Source: Phenylobacterium deserti
GTDB lineage: Bacteria > Pseudomonadota > Alphaproteobacteria > Caulobacterales > Caulobacteraceae
NCBI GenBank assembly: GCA_943332615.1
Contig: CALQQB010000010.1
Coordinates: 1-64,000, forward strand
Reading direction: 5' to 3'
DNA: 64,000 nt
The number at the start of each line of letters is the position of its first letter. Positions within the stretch are counted from its first letter, which is position 1. Positions 27,706 through 35,785 of this stretch are shown piece by piece. A program made the translations under genes and the position numbers. The notes under the pieces are model-generated. The model was not told where the DNA came from. It saw only the letters and a list, made by a program, of their open reading frames with translations, and made no database searches.

Positions 27706-29672
27706 TCCGCGGCCACCGGTTGTGGCTGAGCCATCGGCGCCTTCACTGAAGCGCCCAGCCGCAGACGCCGGTCGCTGAGCGACACCGCCCCGCCCAACGC
27801 CATGGTCACCCCGCCCAGCCAGATCCAGACGATCAGCGGGTGGTCCCACATCCGCACCACCACGCCCGTCGCCGATTCCTCGCCGACCGAAACATAGAGA
27901 TTTCCCTGTGGCCGCACGTGGATGCCAGCTTCCGTCGTCTGAGACTGCGCGGACGGGAAGAAGCGTCGCTCGCTGATCAAGGTGTAGGGCGCGCCCTGCC
28001 CTGTCACCTTGAGCCGCGCCTGCCGGGCCTCGTAGTTCGGGCCGTTGACGGTCTCGAGCGTGGTGAGCGTCAGGGTGCGTCCGGCGAATACGACAGAGTC
28101 GCCCGGCCGCATGCTGACGACCTTGTCGGAATGCCAGGAGGTGACCCCGGTGATGCCGAGAACCAGCAGCCCCACCCCGGCGTGCGCCAGGGTCAGGCCG
28201 ACCATGGCCCTTGGCGTCGTGCGGATCGCGCGGCCGAGATAGGCGCGCTGCGCCCACCAGCGCCGGCCCAGGATCGCGGCAGAACCCAGCAGCAGCCAGG
28301 CCGCGAGGCCGAGCCCCCCCGCTGTCACCACGCCCTTCAGTCCGCCGAGCAGCAAGGCGACCAGCAGCACCAGCCCGGCGATCACGGCGGGAATCCGCAG
28401 ACGCGTCAGGGTCTGGCGCACCGCATCGCGTTTCCAGTTCAGCATCGGGCCGAACGCCGCGATCAGCAGCAGCGGAATGGCCAACGGCGCGAAGGTTCGG
28501 GCGTAGTAGGGCGGCCCGACGGAAATCTTGTCGCCGTTCATCATTTCGATGAACACCGGGCTGAAGGTGCCGAGGAACACCGTGGCGCAGAGCGCCGTCA
28601 GGAACAGGTTGTTGAGCGTGATGCCGCCTTCGCGCGACACCGGCTGGAACACGGCGCCGGAGCGAATCGCCGGGGCCCGCCACGCATAGAGCGCCAGCGA
28701 CGCGCCGGTGGTGAGCACGATGATCCCCAGCACATAGACGCCGCGCCGCGGATCGACCGCGAAGGCGTGGACGCTCGTCAAGATGCCTGAGCGCACCAGG
28801 AAGGTGCCAACGAGGCTGAGCGAGAACGTGAGGATAGCCAGCAGGATGGTCCAGCTGACCAGGGCCCCGCGCCGCTCCAGAACCAGGGCGGAATGCAGCA
28901 GGGCCGTGCCCAGCAGCCAGGGCATCAGGGAGGCGTTCTCCACCGGGTCCCAGAACCACCAGCCGCCCCAGCCCAGTTCATAGTAAGCCCATGCGCTGCC
29001 CATGGTGATGCCCAGCGTCAGGGGAATCCAGGCGGCCAGCACCCAGGGCCGGACCCATCGAGCCCACGCCGCGTCCACGCGGCCCTCAATGAGCGCGGCG
29101 ACCGCGAAGCAGAAGGCCATCGAGAACCCGACGTAGCCCAGATAGAGCATCGGCGGATGGACGACGAGGCCCGGGTCCTGCAGCAGCGGATTGAGTTCCG
29201 TGCCCTCGAGGGGGGCCGGACTGAGGCGCAGGAACGGGTTGGAGGTGAAGATCAGAAAGCTGAGGAACGCCATCCCGATCAGCCCTTGCACGCCCAGAAC
29301 GCGAGCCTGCAACGTCTCGCGCAGGGTCCCACCGAAAAAGGCCACGCCGCCGCCGAAGATCGCCAGGATCAGCACCCACAGCAGCATCGAGCCCTCATGG
29401 CTGCCCCAGGTGGCGGCGAATCTGTAGGGCAGCGGCTGGGCGGTGTTGCTGTGCGCGGCGACCAGGGCGACCGAAAAATCACTGGTAACGTAGGCGTAGG
29501 CTAGGCACGCGAACGCCAGGATAACGAAGCCCGCTTGCAGGCGGGCGGCTGCTCGACCCACCGCCATCAGCACCCCATCCCCTCGCGCAGCGCCCCAGAG
29601 CGGGGCCGCGGACTGGACGAGTGCGAGCAGCAGCGCGAGAATCAACGCGAACTGACCGACTTCCGCCGACAT
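27702..29672 (-). CDS. ccmF: Haem lyase CcmF
   Basis: 656 residues with about 15 membrane segments. The tryptophan-rich haem-handling motif is clear (WGGWWFWDPVENASLMPWL), as are GTFLVRSGILTSVHAFA and conserved periplasmic histidines (ATWGSHEGSMLLW; VHPPMLYLGYVGF). It attaches haem to apocytochrome c with CcmH/I. ATG at 29672. The usual ccmE partner is not in front of it; instead a divergent redox gene starts at 29806, so ccmABCDE must be elsewhere. The multihaem cytochromes in this window would depend on this system. Confidence 0.96.
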   Translation of the reverse strand: MSAEVGQFALILALLLALVQSAAPLWGAARGDGVLMAVGRAAARLQAGFVILAFACLAYAYVTSDFSVALVAAHSNTAQPLPYRFAATWGSHEGSMLLWVLILAIFGGGVAFFGGTLRETLQARVLGVQGLIGMAFLSFLIFTSNPFLRLSPAPLEGTELNPLLQDPGLVVHPPMLYLGYVGFSMAFCFAVAALIEGRVDAAWARWVRPWVLAAWIPLTLGITMGSAWAYYELGWGGWWFWDPVENASLMPWLLGTALLHSALVLERRGALVSWTILLAILTFSLSLVGTFLVRSGILTSVHAFAVDPRRGVYVLGIIVLTTGASLALYAWRAPAIRSGAVFQPVSREGGITLNNLFLTALCATVFLGTFSPVFIEMMNGDKISVGPPYYARTFAPLAIPLLLIAAFGPMLNWKRDAVRQTLTRLRIPAVIAGLVLLVALLLGGLKGVVTAGGLGLAAWLLLGSAAILGRRWWAQRAYLGRAIRTTPRAMVGLTLAHAGVGLLVLGITGVTSWHSDKVVSMRPGDSVVFAGRTLTLTTLETVNGPNYEARQARLKVTGQGAPYTLISERRFFPSAQSQTTEAGIHVRPQGNLYVSVGEESATGVVVRMWDHPLIVWIWLGGVTMALGGAVSLSDRRLRLGASVKAPMAQPQPVAAE

Positions 29673-29805
29673 TGACTTTGTGCTCCCCTTGGACCGGTGG
29701 CGCGTGGTAGCGCGTAAAGTGAAGATCGGGAATGCTGCTGTGTCTGGGCTGAGTATGAAGGCGTAGTCGTTACAGCTCAAACAGGCTGGGCGTTGGGGGC
29801 GTTGG

Positions 29806-32253
29806 ATGTCGGAGCTCTATAAGGTCGCGATCATCGGGTCCGGGCCGGCAGGCCTGAGCGCGGCGGCGCATGCCGCGAAGAAGGGTTTGAGCCACGTCCT
29901 TCTGGAAAAGACGGACCACCTATCCGACACGATTTTCCGTTACCAGAAGGGCAAGCACGTGATGGCGACGCCCGTCATCCTGGTGCTGCGCGCCGACGCC
30001 GAGTTCGACGCCGGAAAGCGCGAGAAGATCCTTCAACAATGGAACGACGATATCGCCGCGGCCGGCGTGAACGTGAAATTCCACGCCGACGTCAAGGCGA
30101 TCACCGGCGAGAAGGGCAACTTCACGATCGAGCTGACCAAGGGCGACCCGGTGCGCGCCGAGACCGTTGTCATGGCGGTTGGCACGCAGGGTAACCCCAA
30201 CCGCATGCGTTGCGATGGCGGGGCCCTGCCTCACGTGCAGTACCAGTTGGACGACCCGGGCGAGTACACGGACGAGCATATTTTCGTCATCGGCGGCGGC
30301 GACGCCGGTATCGAAAACGCCATGGGCCTGATCGCCGACGCGGGCCAGAACAACACCGTCACCCTGGTCAACCGGGGCGCCGATTTCCCGACCGCCAAGA
30401 AACCCAACGTTGACGGCCTGCTTTCCGCGCGCGATGCGGGGCGCATCAGCGTTCTGACCGAATGCAATACCAGCCTGGTGGAAACCGGCTGGGTCACCGT
30501 CGATACGCCGCAGGGCCAGTCTCGCTACAAGTGCGACCGGATCATCGCGCGGATGGGCGCCGCGCCGCCGCGGGCGTTCATCGAATCCTGCGGCATCGAA
30601 TTTGCCGGACCGGATCGGTCCGCCTTCCCAACCCTCTCATCGACCTTCGAAAGCACCAAACCCGGCATCTATGTGATCGGGGCGCTGGCCGGCTATCCGC
30701 TGATCAAACACTGCATGAACCAGGGCTACGATGTCATCGAGTTCGTCAGCGGCAACACCCAGCTGGAAGGCGCGGACGAGCCGCTTCTGGTGGCCAAACT
30801 CAAGGATCTGCCCGGAAAGCGCTCCGTGGCCGACTGGCTCGAATTCCTGCGCAGCCACGTTGAAATCCTGAACGGCCTGTCTCCGCTGCAGATGCGCGAG
30901 TTTCTGCTCGAGATGGACGTCCGGGCCTACAAGGCCGGCGACGCGATCTTTCTCCGCAACGACAGCGGGTCGTCGATCTTCGGCATCGCCGAAGGTTCGG
31001 TCAACGTCGAGGTCGATCCGTCGAACCCCAACAACACCGTCTCGCTGGCGCGGAGCGAGATCTTCGGCGAGGTCGGCCTGATCTCCGGCCGCAAACGCGG
31101 CTCGACCATACGCGCCGCCGAGCCGACCATATGTGTCGAACTTCCCCGCATGCTGGCCCTGAAACTGATGAGCCAGGTGCCGCAAGCTCGCGAGACCGTG
31201 CAACGCACCACCACCGAGCGTCAGGTGCTGCAGATCTTCAAGTCGGGCCTGACCCCCGCCGACATCAAGGACGTCCTGGCCGGCGCCGAGGTGATCGACG
31301 TGAAGCCCGGCGAGCCGATCATCACCGAAGGCGACATCTCCGACGACCTCTACGTCATCCGCTCAGGCTCGATGATCGTTGAGAAGAACCTGGGCGGCAG
31401 GCCGGTGTTCATGTCCTACGTCCCCGCCGGAATGTACGTTGGCGAAATGGCGATGATGGAGCGGACGCCACGGTCAACGACCGTGAAGGCAGCCATCCGG
31501 TCCACGGTGGTGAAACTGTCCGCCGAACCGTTCCGAGCCCTCCTGGCCCGCAAGCCCGACCTTGCCAAGCGCATGTCGTCCGAGATGAAGGCCCGCCGGG
31601 ACGTGAACGCCTTCATCGAGAGCCAGAAGGAGGAGTTCGGCGGCGCTGTCGACATGTACTCCTCCGTCGCCAACTTCCTGATCAAACAGGGCATCGGCGA
31701 AGCCACCGACGTGCTGCTGATCGACGAGAGCCTCTGCGTGGGCTGCGACAATTGCGAGAAGGCCTGCGCCGACAGCCACGACGGCCTGTCACGCCTTAAC
31801 CGCGAGGCGGGCACGACCTTCGCCAACATCCATGTGCCGACGTCCTGTCGGCACTGTGAGACTCCGCACTGCATGAGCGACTGCCCGCCCAACGCGATCC
31901 GGCGGGGCCAGGACGGCGAGGTGTTCATCAACGACACCTGCATCGGGTGCGGAAACTGCCAGCGGGCCTGCCCCTATGGCGTGATCCAGATGGACAAGCC
32001 GCCGCCCAAGAAGCCGAATGTGTTCCAGTGGATGTTCTTCGGCATGGGCCCCGGCCCAGGGGAACCAGACTACGAATGGCGCAAGAAGCACGCGAAGGTC
32101 GGCGTCGAATCGCCGAAGGTGGCGATCAAGTGCGACATGTGTTCAGGGAAGGCCGGGGGTCCGGCCTGCGTAAGGGCGTGTCCAACGGGGGCGGCGATCC
32201 GGGTGACTCCCGACGCCTTCCTCTCCGTGGCGCGTATTGAGAGGACCGGATAG
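29806..32253 (+). CDS. FAD/NAD(P) oxidoreductase fused to two cyclic-nucleotide-binding domains and a 4x[4Fe-4S] ferredoxin domain
   Basis: 815 residues in four parts. Residues 1-330: thioredoxin-reductase-like flavoprotein with GSGPAG (11-16) for FAD and GGGDAG (163-168) for NAD(P), but no CXXC redox pair. About 350-460 and 480-600: two CAP-type nucleotide-binding domains (FGEVGLISGRKRGST; VGEMAMMERTPRSTT). 640-800: DmsB/HybA-like ferredoxin with 16 cysteines in four groups (644-654, 681-693, 712-722, 776-792). It would move electrons from NAD(P)H through FAD to iron-sulfur clusters, gated by a cyclic nucleotide. Cytoplasmic, no signal peptide. Followed after three bases by a cytochrome-b-like gene. 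A cyclase and a phosphodiesterase lie 8-13 kb downstream. Confidence 0.93.
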   Translation: MSELYKVAIIGSGPAGLSAAAHAAKKGLSHVLLEKTDHLSDTIFRYQKGKHVMATPVILVLRADAEFDAGKREKILQQWNDDIAAAGVNVKFHADVKAITGEKGNFTIELTKGDPVRAETVVMAVGTQGNPNRMRCDGGALPHVQYQLDDPGEYTDEHIFVIGGGDAGIENAMGLIADAGQNNTVTLVNRGADFPTAKKPNVDGLLSARDAGRISVLTECNTSLVETGWVTVDTPQGQSRYKCDRIIARMGAAPPRAFIESCGIEFAGPDRSAFPTLSSTFESTKPGIYVIGALAGYPLIKHCMNQGYDVIEFVSGNTQLEGADEPLLVAKLKDLPGKRSVADWLEFLRSHVEILNGLSPLQMREFLLEMDVRAYKAGDAIFLRNDSGSSIFGIAEGSVNVEVDPSNPNNTVSLARSEIFGEVGLISGRKRGSTIRAAEPTICVELPRMLALKLMSQVPQARETVQRTTTERQVLQIFKSGLTPADIKDVLAGAEVIDVKPGEPIITEGDISDDLYVIRSGSMIVEKNLGGRPVFMSYVPAGMYVGEMAMMERTPRSTTVKAAIRSTVVKLSAEPFRALLARKPDLAKRMSSEMKARRDVNAFIESQKEEFGGAVDMYSSVANFLIKQGIGEATDVLLIDESLCVGCDNCEKACADSHDGLSRLNREAGTTFANIHVPTSCRHCETPHCMSDCPPNAIRRGQDGEVFINDTCIGCGNCQRACPYGVIQMDKPPPKKPNVFQWMFFGMGPGPGEPDYEWRKKHAKVGVESPKVAIKCDMCSGKAGGPACVRACPTGAAIRVTPDAFLSVARIERTG

Positions 32254-32256
32254 CTC

Positions 32257-33135
32257 GTGACACAGGCCGGGGGGCATACGGAGCGAGTGAAGCAGCGGAC
32301 CCACGAGGGGTTCCTGCGGCACAAGCATTTCATGTTCGCGCAGATCGCGACGGCGCTCTGCGTGGTCGCTGTCGGCGTCTACTTTGTTACGGCCGCGCGG
32401 CTGGACGAGCCGCCCAACGGCGGCAGTTGGATCGGATACACGCTGGGAACCATCAGCGCGGGCCTGATCATCTGGCTGGCCTGCCTGGGAATTCGCAAGC
32501 GGGTGATCACCTCCGGCCACTATTCACTGAAAGCCTGGGTCTCGGCCCATGTCTATCTCGGCCTGTCGCTGACGGTCCTGGCCACCCTGCACACAGGCTT
32601 CCAGTTCGGCTGGAACATCCACACCCTGGCCTACGTCTTGATGATGCTGGTGATCGTCTCCGGCGCACTTGGTATCTGGGCCTACGCCACCCTCCCCGCC
32701 CGCCTGCACGGCAACCGCGGCGAGGTCACGCGCAAGCAGATGATCGAGCAGATTGAGAGCATCGATCGCCAGATCCACGATGTCGCACAGCCGCTGGACC
32801 GCGCCGGCGCAGAAGCGGCGAGGATGACCATCGAGGACACCGAGCTTGGCGGCGGATTCCTGAAACGCCTGACCAACAGCTACGGAGACTGCCGCAACAA
32901 GCGGGCCCTGGAGCGCCTCCGCTCCGTCGCCGCCGCGCCAAACACGCCGCAGGCCGAGGCCCTGATCAAGCTGGAACAGCTGATGAAGCAAAAAGCCGAG
33001 GTGCTGTCCCTGGCGCGCAAGCAGATGCAGATCACCGCCTTCCTCGAGGGTTGGCTGTTCGTGCACATCCCCGTCACCTTCGCCCTGCTGGCGGCGCTCA
33101 CCGCGCACATCGTCAGCGTCTTCACGTACTGGTGA
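32257..33135 (+). CDS. Histidine-rich membrane protein, possible cytochrome b-type subunit
   Basis: 292 residues from GTG at 32257. About five membrane segments (near 28-46, 58-76, 92-115, 122-145, 266-289). Histidines inside or at the ends of segments (98, 112, 122, 270, 284) could ligate two b haems, as in membrane anchors of quinone-linked oxidoreductases. The central 110 residues are charged, helical and probably cytoplasmic. No family is recognised with certainty. Sandwiched between the flavin/iron-sulfur gene and the FHA-cytochrome gene with almost no spacing, it is the natural quinone- or membrane-crossing link between them (inference). Confidence 0.8.
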   Translation: MTQAGGHTERVKQRTHEGFLRHKHFMFAQIATALCVVAVGVYFVTAARLDEPPNGGSWIGYTLGTISAGLIIWLACLGIRKRVITSGHYSLKAWVSAHVYLGLSLTVLATLHTGFQFGWNIHTLAYVLMMLVIVSGALGIWAYATLPARLHGNRGEVTRKQMIEQIESIDRQIHDVAQPLDRAGAEAARMTIEDTELGGGFLKRLTNSYGDCRNKRALERLRSVAAAPNTPQAEALIKLEQLMKQKAEVLSLARKQMQITAFLEGWLFVHIPVTFALLAALTAHIVSVFTYW

Positions 33136-33139
33136 GCCG

Positions 33140-35032
33140 GTGGCCCAGGAATTCCATCTCAAACTGATCACCGAGCGCGCCGGCGGCGGCGATCCGATCA
33201 TCCGCGAACGGCATCTGGAGGGTCCGGAGCTCAGCATCGGCCGCGCGGCCGATTCTGACATCGTCCTCACCGACCTGATCGTCGATCCGAAGCACGCCAG
33301 GATGCGCTTCGCCGGTCCCGGCCGGGTGACCGTCGAGTCGGTCAGCGGCGCCGCCTTCCTGCTGAACGGCAAATCGGTGCAGCGCGCCGATATCGACGTC
33401 GCCAGCCAGCCGGTGGTGGTGTTCGCTACCTACAGCCTGTCGTTCGAACCGGGTCCCGAGGGCGGTTGCGTCGTCACGGTGACGCATGGCGAGCACGCCC
33501 ACTATCCGACCCGCTCGATCTTCTCGCTGCAATCCAAGGTGTTCGGTCGCCGCCGAATGGCCTGGACGTTCGCGACCGGCATCTTCCTGGTCTGCCTGCT
33601 GATTCCCCTGGTCTTCGCTGGCGTGTTCTCTCAGTCGAAGATTCATCCGGACCAGCAGTGGTCCTCCGGGCCGCTGTCGAAGTCGCACACCTTCCTCGAG
33701 AGCGACTGCAAATCGTGCCACACGAAGTCGTTCGTCGCCGTGCAGGACACATCCTGCAAGGCCTGCCACCAGGCCAGCCATGACCCGGCTGCCGAGGCGA
33801 AAATCCTGGCGAAGTCCAAAGACGCCGGCAGCCCGTTTGCCACCGGGCTGGTCTTCGATCACGCCGACCCGAAGAAGCTCAGCCAGGGCACGCCCCTGCC
33901 GGATGGCTTCGGGGCCAAGGTATCGACCATCATCCAGCGCACGCTGGGCCACCCGACCGATCGCTGCGCCAGCTGCCACGTTGAACACACCAAGTCCGAC
34001 CCCAAGACCCCCAAGGGAGCCAAGGCCAGCGATCCCCACGCCCCGCTCAGCGACAAGCCCGACCTCGTGGCCGTTCAGGACTGCCAGGGTTGCCATACCA
34101 AGCTGAAGTCCCGCCTGGGCAAGACCGAGCTGATCGACACGCCCGACTGGGGCCGGCACCCGGCCTTCCGCCCGCTGATCATGACCTCGGCCGAGGGCAC
34201 GACGGCGACATTCCAGCGGATGGCGCTGACCGCCGCGCCGCAGGAGAAGAATGGCCTTATCTTCCCCCACCGGATGCACCTCGACCCCCTGGGCGGCGTG
34301 GCGCGTCAGGCCATCGATCTCGGCGCAGGGCGCGGCTATGGCGCCGCACTCGAATGCGCCTCGTGTCACCGCCGCGATAAGGCCGGCACGGACTTCCAAC
34401 CGATCCAGATGGAAAAGGACTGCGGCGCCTGCCACAGCCTGGCCTACGCCCGCGTGGGCGGCCAGTTGCAGCTGTTCCCGCACGGCGAAGTGGAGAAGAC
34501 CTTGGCGCTGGCGGGCGGCGGCGGCGGCATGGGCGGTTTGGATCGCATGCGACCGGGCGCCATCCGGCCCAGCCAGTTCGACGCAGTCGTCGCGCCGTCG
34601 GCGGTCAGCAGCTCGCCGTTCCGCAAGGGCGGGGCCTGCTTCGACTGCCACGCCATTACCTGGACCGAGGCCGGCATGCCGCATGTGCAGCCGGTGAAGC
34701 TGGCGTCCCGCTACATGCCGCGCGGCGCCTTCGACCACTCGGTGCCCGAGCATGGCGGCCCCGGTGCATCCAAGGCCGGCGGTTTCAAGTGCGCCGACTG
34801 CCACAAGGCGGCGACGTCGGATCAGACTACCGACGTGCTGATCCCGGACATCGCCAAGTGCAACGCCTGCCATGGCCAGCCGAAGACCAAGACGGCCGCC
34901 GCCAGCGACGGCGACTGCGCCACCTGCCACAGCTTCCACGCCCCGGGCAAAGCCTCGCCGAAGCCTGGTCTCCCGGCGCTGGAGACCCTGCGGTGGAGCG
35001 CGGTGATGTCGGGCAAGGCGGCGGGGGCGTAG
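33140..35032 (+). CDS. FHA domain fused to a membrane-anchored decahaem c-type cytochrome
   Basis: 630 residues from GTG at 33140. Residues about 20-105 form a forkhead-associated domain (LSIGRAADSDIVL; DPKHARM; GKSVQ), a phosphothreonine-binding fold. One membrane segment at about 141-162 follows, then a large periplasmic part with ten CXXCH haem motifs (first at 190-194, last at 593-597) and extra histidines. So the FHA domain would be cytoplasmic and the haems periplasmic. Haem attachment needs the Ccm system, encoded next door. The start lies four bases after the preceding stop, so the three genes are an operon. Such a signalling-domain/multihaem fusion is unusual. Confidence 0.92.
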   Translation: MAQEFHLKLITERAGGGDPIIRERHLEGPELSIGRAADSDIVLTDLIVDPKHARMRFAGPGRVTVESVSGAAFLLNGKSVQRADIDVASQPVVVFATYSLSFEPGPEGGCVVTVTHGEHAHYPTRSIFSLQSKVFGRRRMAWTFATGIFLVCLLIPLVFAGVFSQSKIHPDQQWSSGPLSKSHTFLESDCKSCHTKSFVAVQDTSCKACHQASHDPAAEAKILAKSKDAGSPFATGLVFDHADPKKLSQGTPLPDGFGAKVSTIIQRTLGHPTDRCASCHVEHTKSDPKTPKGAKASDPHAPLSDKPDLVAVQDCQGCHTKLKSRLGKTELIDTPDWGRHPAFRPLIMTSAEGTTATFQRMALTAAPQEKNGLIFPHRMHLDPLGGVARQAIDLGAGRGYGAALECASCHRRDKAGTDFQPIQMEKDCGACHSLAYARVGGQLQLFPHGEVEKTLALAGGGGGMGGLDRMRPGAIRPSQFDAVVAPSAVSSSPFRKGGACFDCHAITWTEAGMPHVQPVKLASRYMPRGAFDHSVPEHGGPGASKAGGFKCADCHKAATSDQTTDVLIPDIAKCNACHGQPKTKTAAASDGDCATCHSFHAPGKASPKPGLPALETLRWSAVMSGKAAGA

Positions 35033-35038
35033 GCGCGG

Positions 35039-35427
35039 TCAGACGCGCCGGATGGGACCGGGATACTCGCCGATCTTTCGATTGGCGCTGACGAGCAGCA
35101 GGTCCTCCGCGATCGCCCGGGCGATCAGGAGGCGATCGAACGGATTCCGATGGATCGTCGGCAGGCTGGCGACGCCCACGACGTGCTCGCTTGTGATGAG
35201 CAATTCCTCAAAACTGTTGTTCATCAGCCGCTGACGGAACACGCGTGGGTCTGTCTGGAACTCCGGTCGCCCCAGGCTGTGCTTGATGGCGACTTCCCAG
35301 ATGTGCTGACCACGCTGAAAGCCAGAGTGTTCCCGGGGTCCTCGATCATGTCACGCGCGAGACTGGACAATCGTTCAGGCGCCCCGGCCGCCCAAACGAG
35401 CAGATGCGTATCGAGCAGAAGCCTCAT
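35039..35427 (-). pseudogene. vapC: VapC-family (PIN domain) toxin, frameshifted
   Basis: The first part (from ATG 35427) reads MRLLLDTHLLVWAAGAPERL, a PIN domain opening with the first catalytic Asp. Near 35300-35306 the frame breaks: the continuation IWEVAIKHSLG is in another frame and runs on through FEELLITSEH and NPFDRLLIARA (second acidic cluster) to a stop at 35039. A full gene would give a normal PIN RNase of about 128 residues. As it stands the toxin is split and probably inactive, unless a sequencing error or slippage restores it. The ATG overlaps the antitoxin stop (ATGA). Confidence 0.8.
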
Positions 35428-35669
35428 TCCTCGCCGTAGAAGAGCTTCTCGATCTCGTCCTGGGCGAAGGTGTCGAAGTCATCGGGGATCGTCATCTCCC
35501 CCTCCATGAAGCCCAGCCGCCGCTTGCCCGATTGTACTGGTTCCTCAATCGGCACGACCTTCACCATGGGCTTGCCGGCCTTGGCGATCACGAACGGCTC
35601 GCCGTTCACCGCGCCCTCGATCAAGCGCGAGAGGTGCGTCTTGGCTTCATGGATGTTGACGGTCTTCAT
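35424..35669 (-). CDS. Phd/YefM-family antitoxin
   Basis: 81 residues beginning MKTVNIHEAKTHLSRLIEGA, the DNA-binding half of Phd/YefM antitoxins, followed by AKAGKPMVKVVP and an acidic tail that would wrap the toxin. It is paired with the broken vapC downstream. An operator-like palindrome lies just upstream, as expected for autoregulation. Confidence 0.9.
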   Translation of the reverse strand: MKTVNIHEAKTHLSRLIEGAVNGEPFVIAKAGKPMVKVVPIEEPVQSGKRRLGFMEGEMTIPDDFDTFAQDEIEKLFYGEE

Positions 35670-35682
35670 GGTGAACCAACTG

Positions 35683-35700
35683 GACTAAGTTCAGTTAGTC
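35683..35700 (-). promoter_or_regulatory. Operator-like palindrome upstream of the antitoxin gene
   Basis: GACTAAGTTCAGTTAGTC, a perfect six-base inverted repeat with a six-base centre, 14 bases upstream of the antitoxin ATG. The position fits an autoregulatory operator for a Phd-type repressor; assignment is by position only. Confidence 0.5.
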
Positions 35701-35720
35701 TACTCGCCGCGGCCGCCGCC

Positions 35721-35755
35721 CCAAACGAAAACGCCGCCCCTTCCGGAGCGGCGTT
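35721..35755 (-). terminator. Rho-independent terminator of gdhA
   Basis: On the minus strand AACGCCGC (35755-35748) pairs with GCGGCGTT (35737-35730), extended by further GC pairs, and is followed by TTTTCGTTT. It lies about 30 bases beyond the gdhA stop. Confidence 0.8.
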
Positions 35756-35785
35756 CCCAAGTCTCAAGGTCCAAGTTTCGGACGG

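Noticed and set aside
33122-34939. 605-codon open frame antisense to the FHA-decahaem gene
   Set aside because: The opposite strand encodes ten CXXCH motifs and an FHA domain; the antisense product has no recognisable features.
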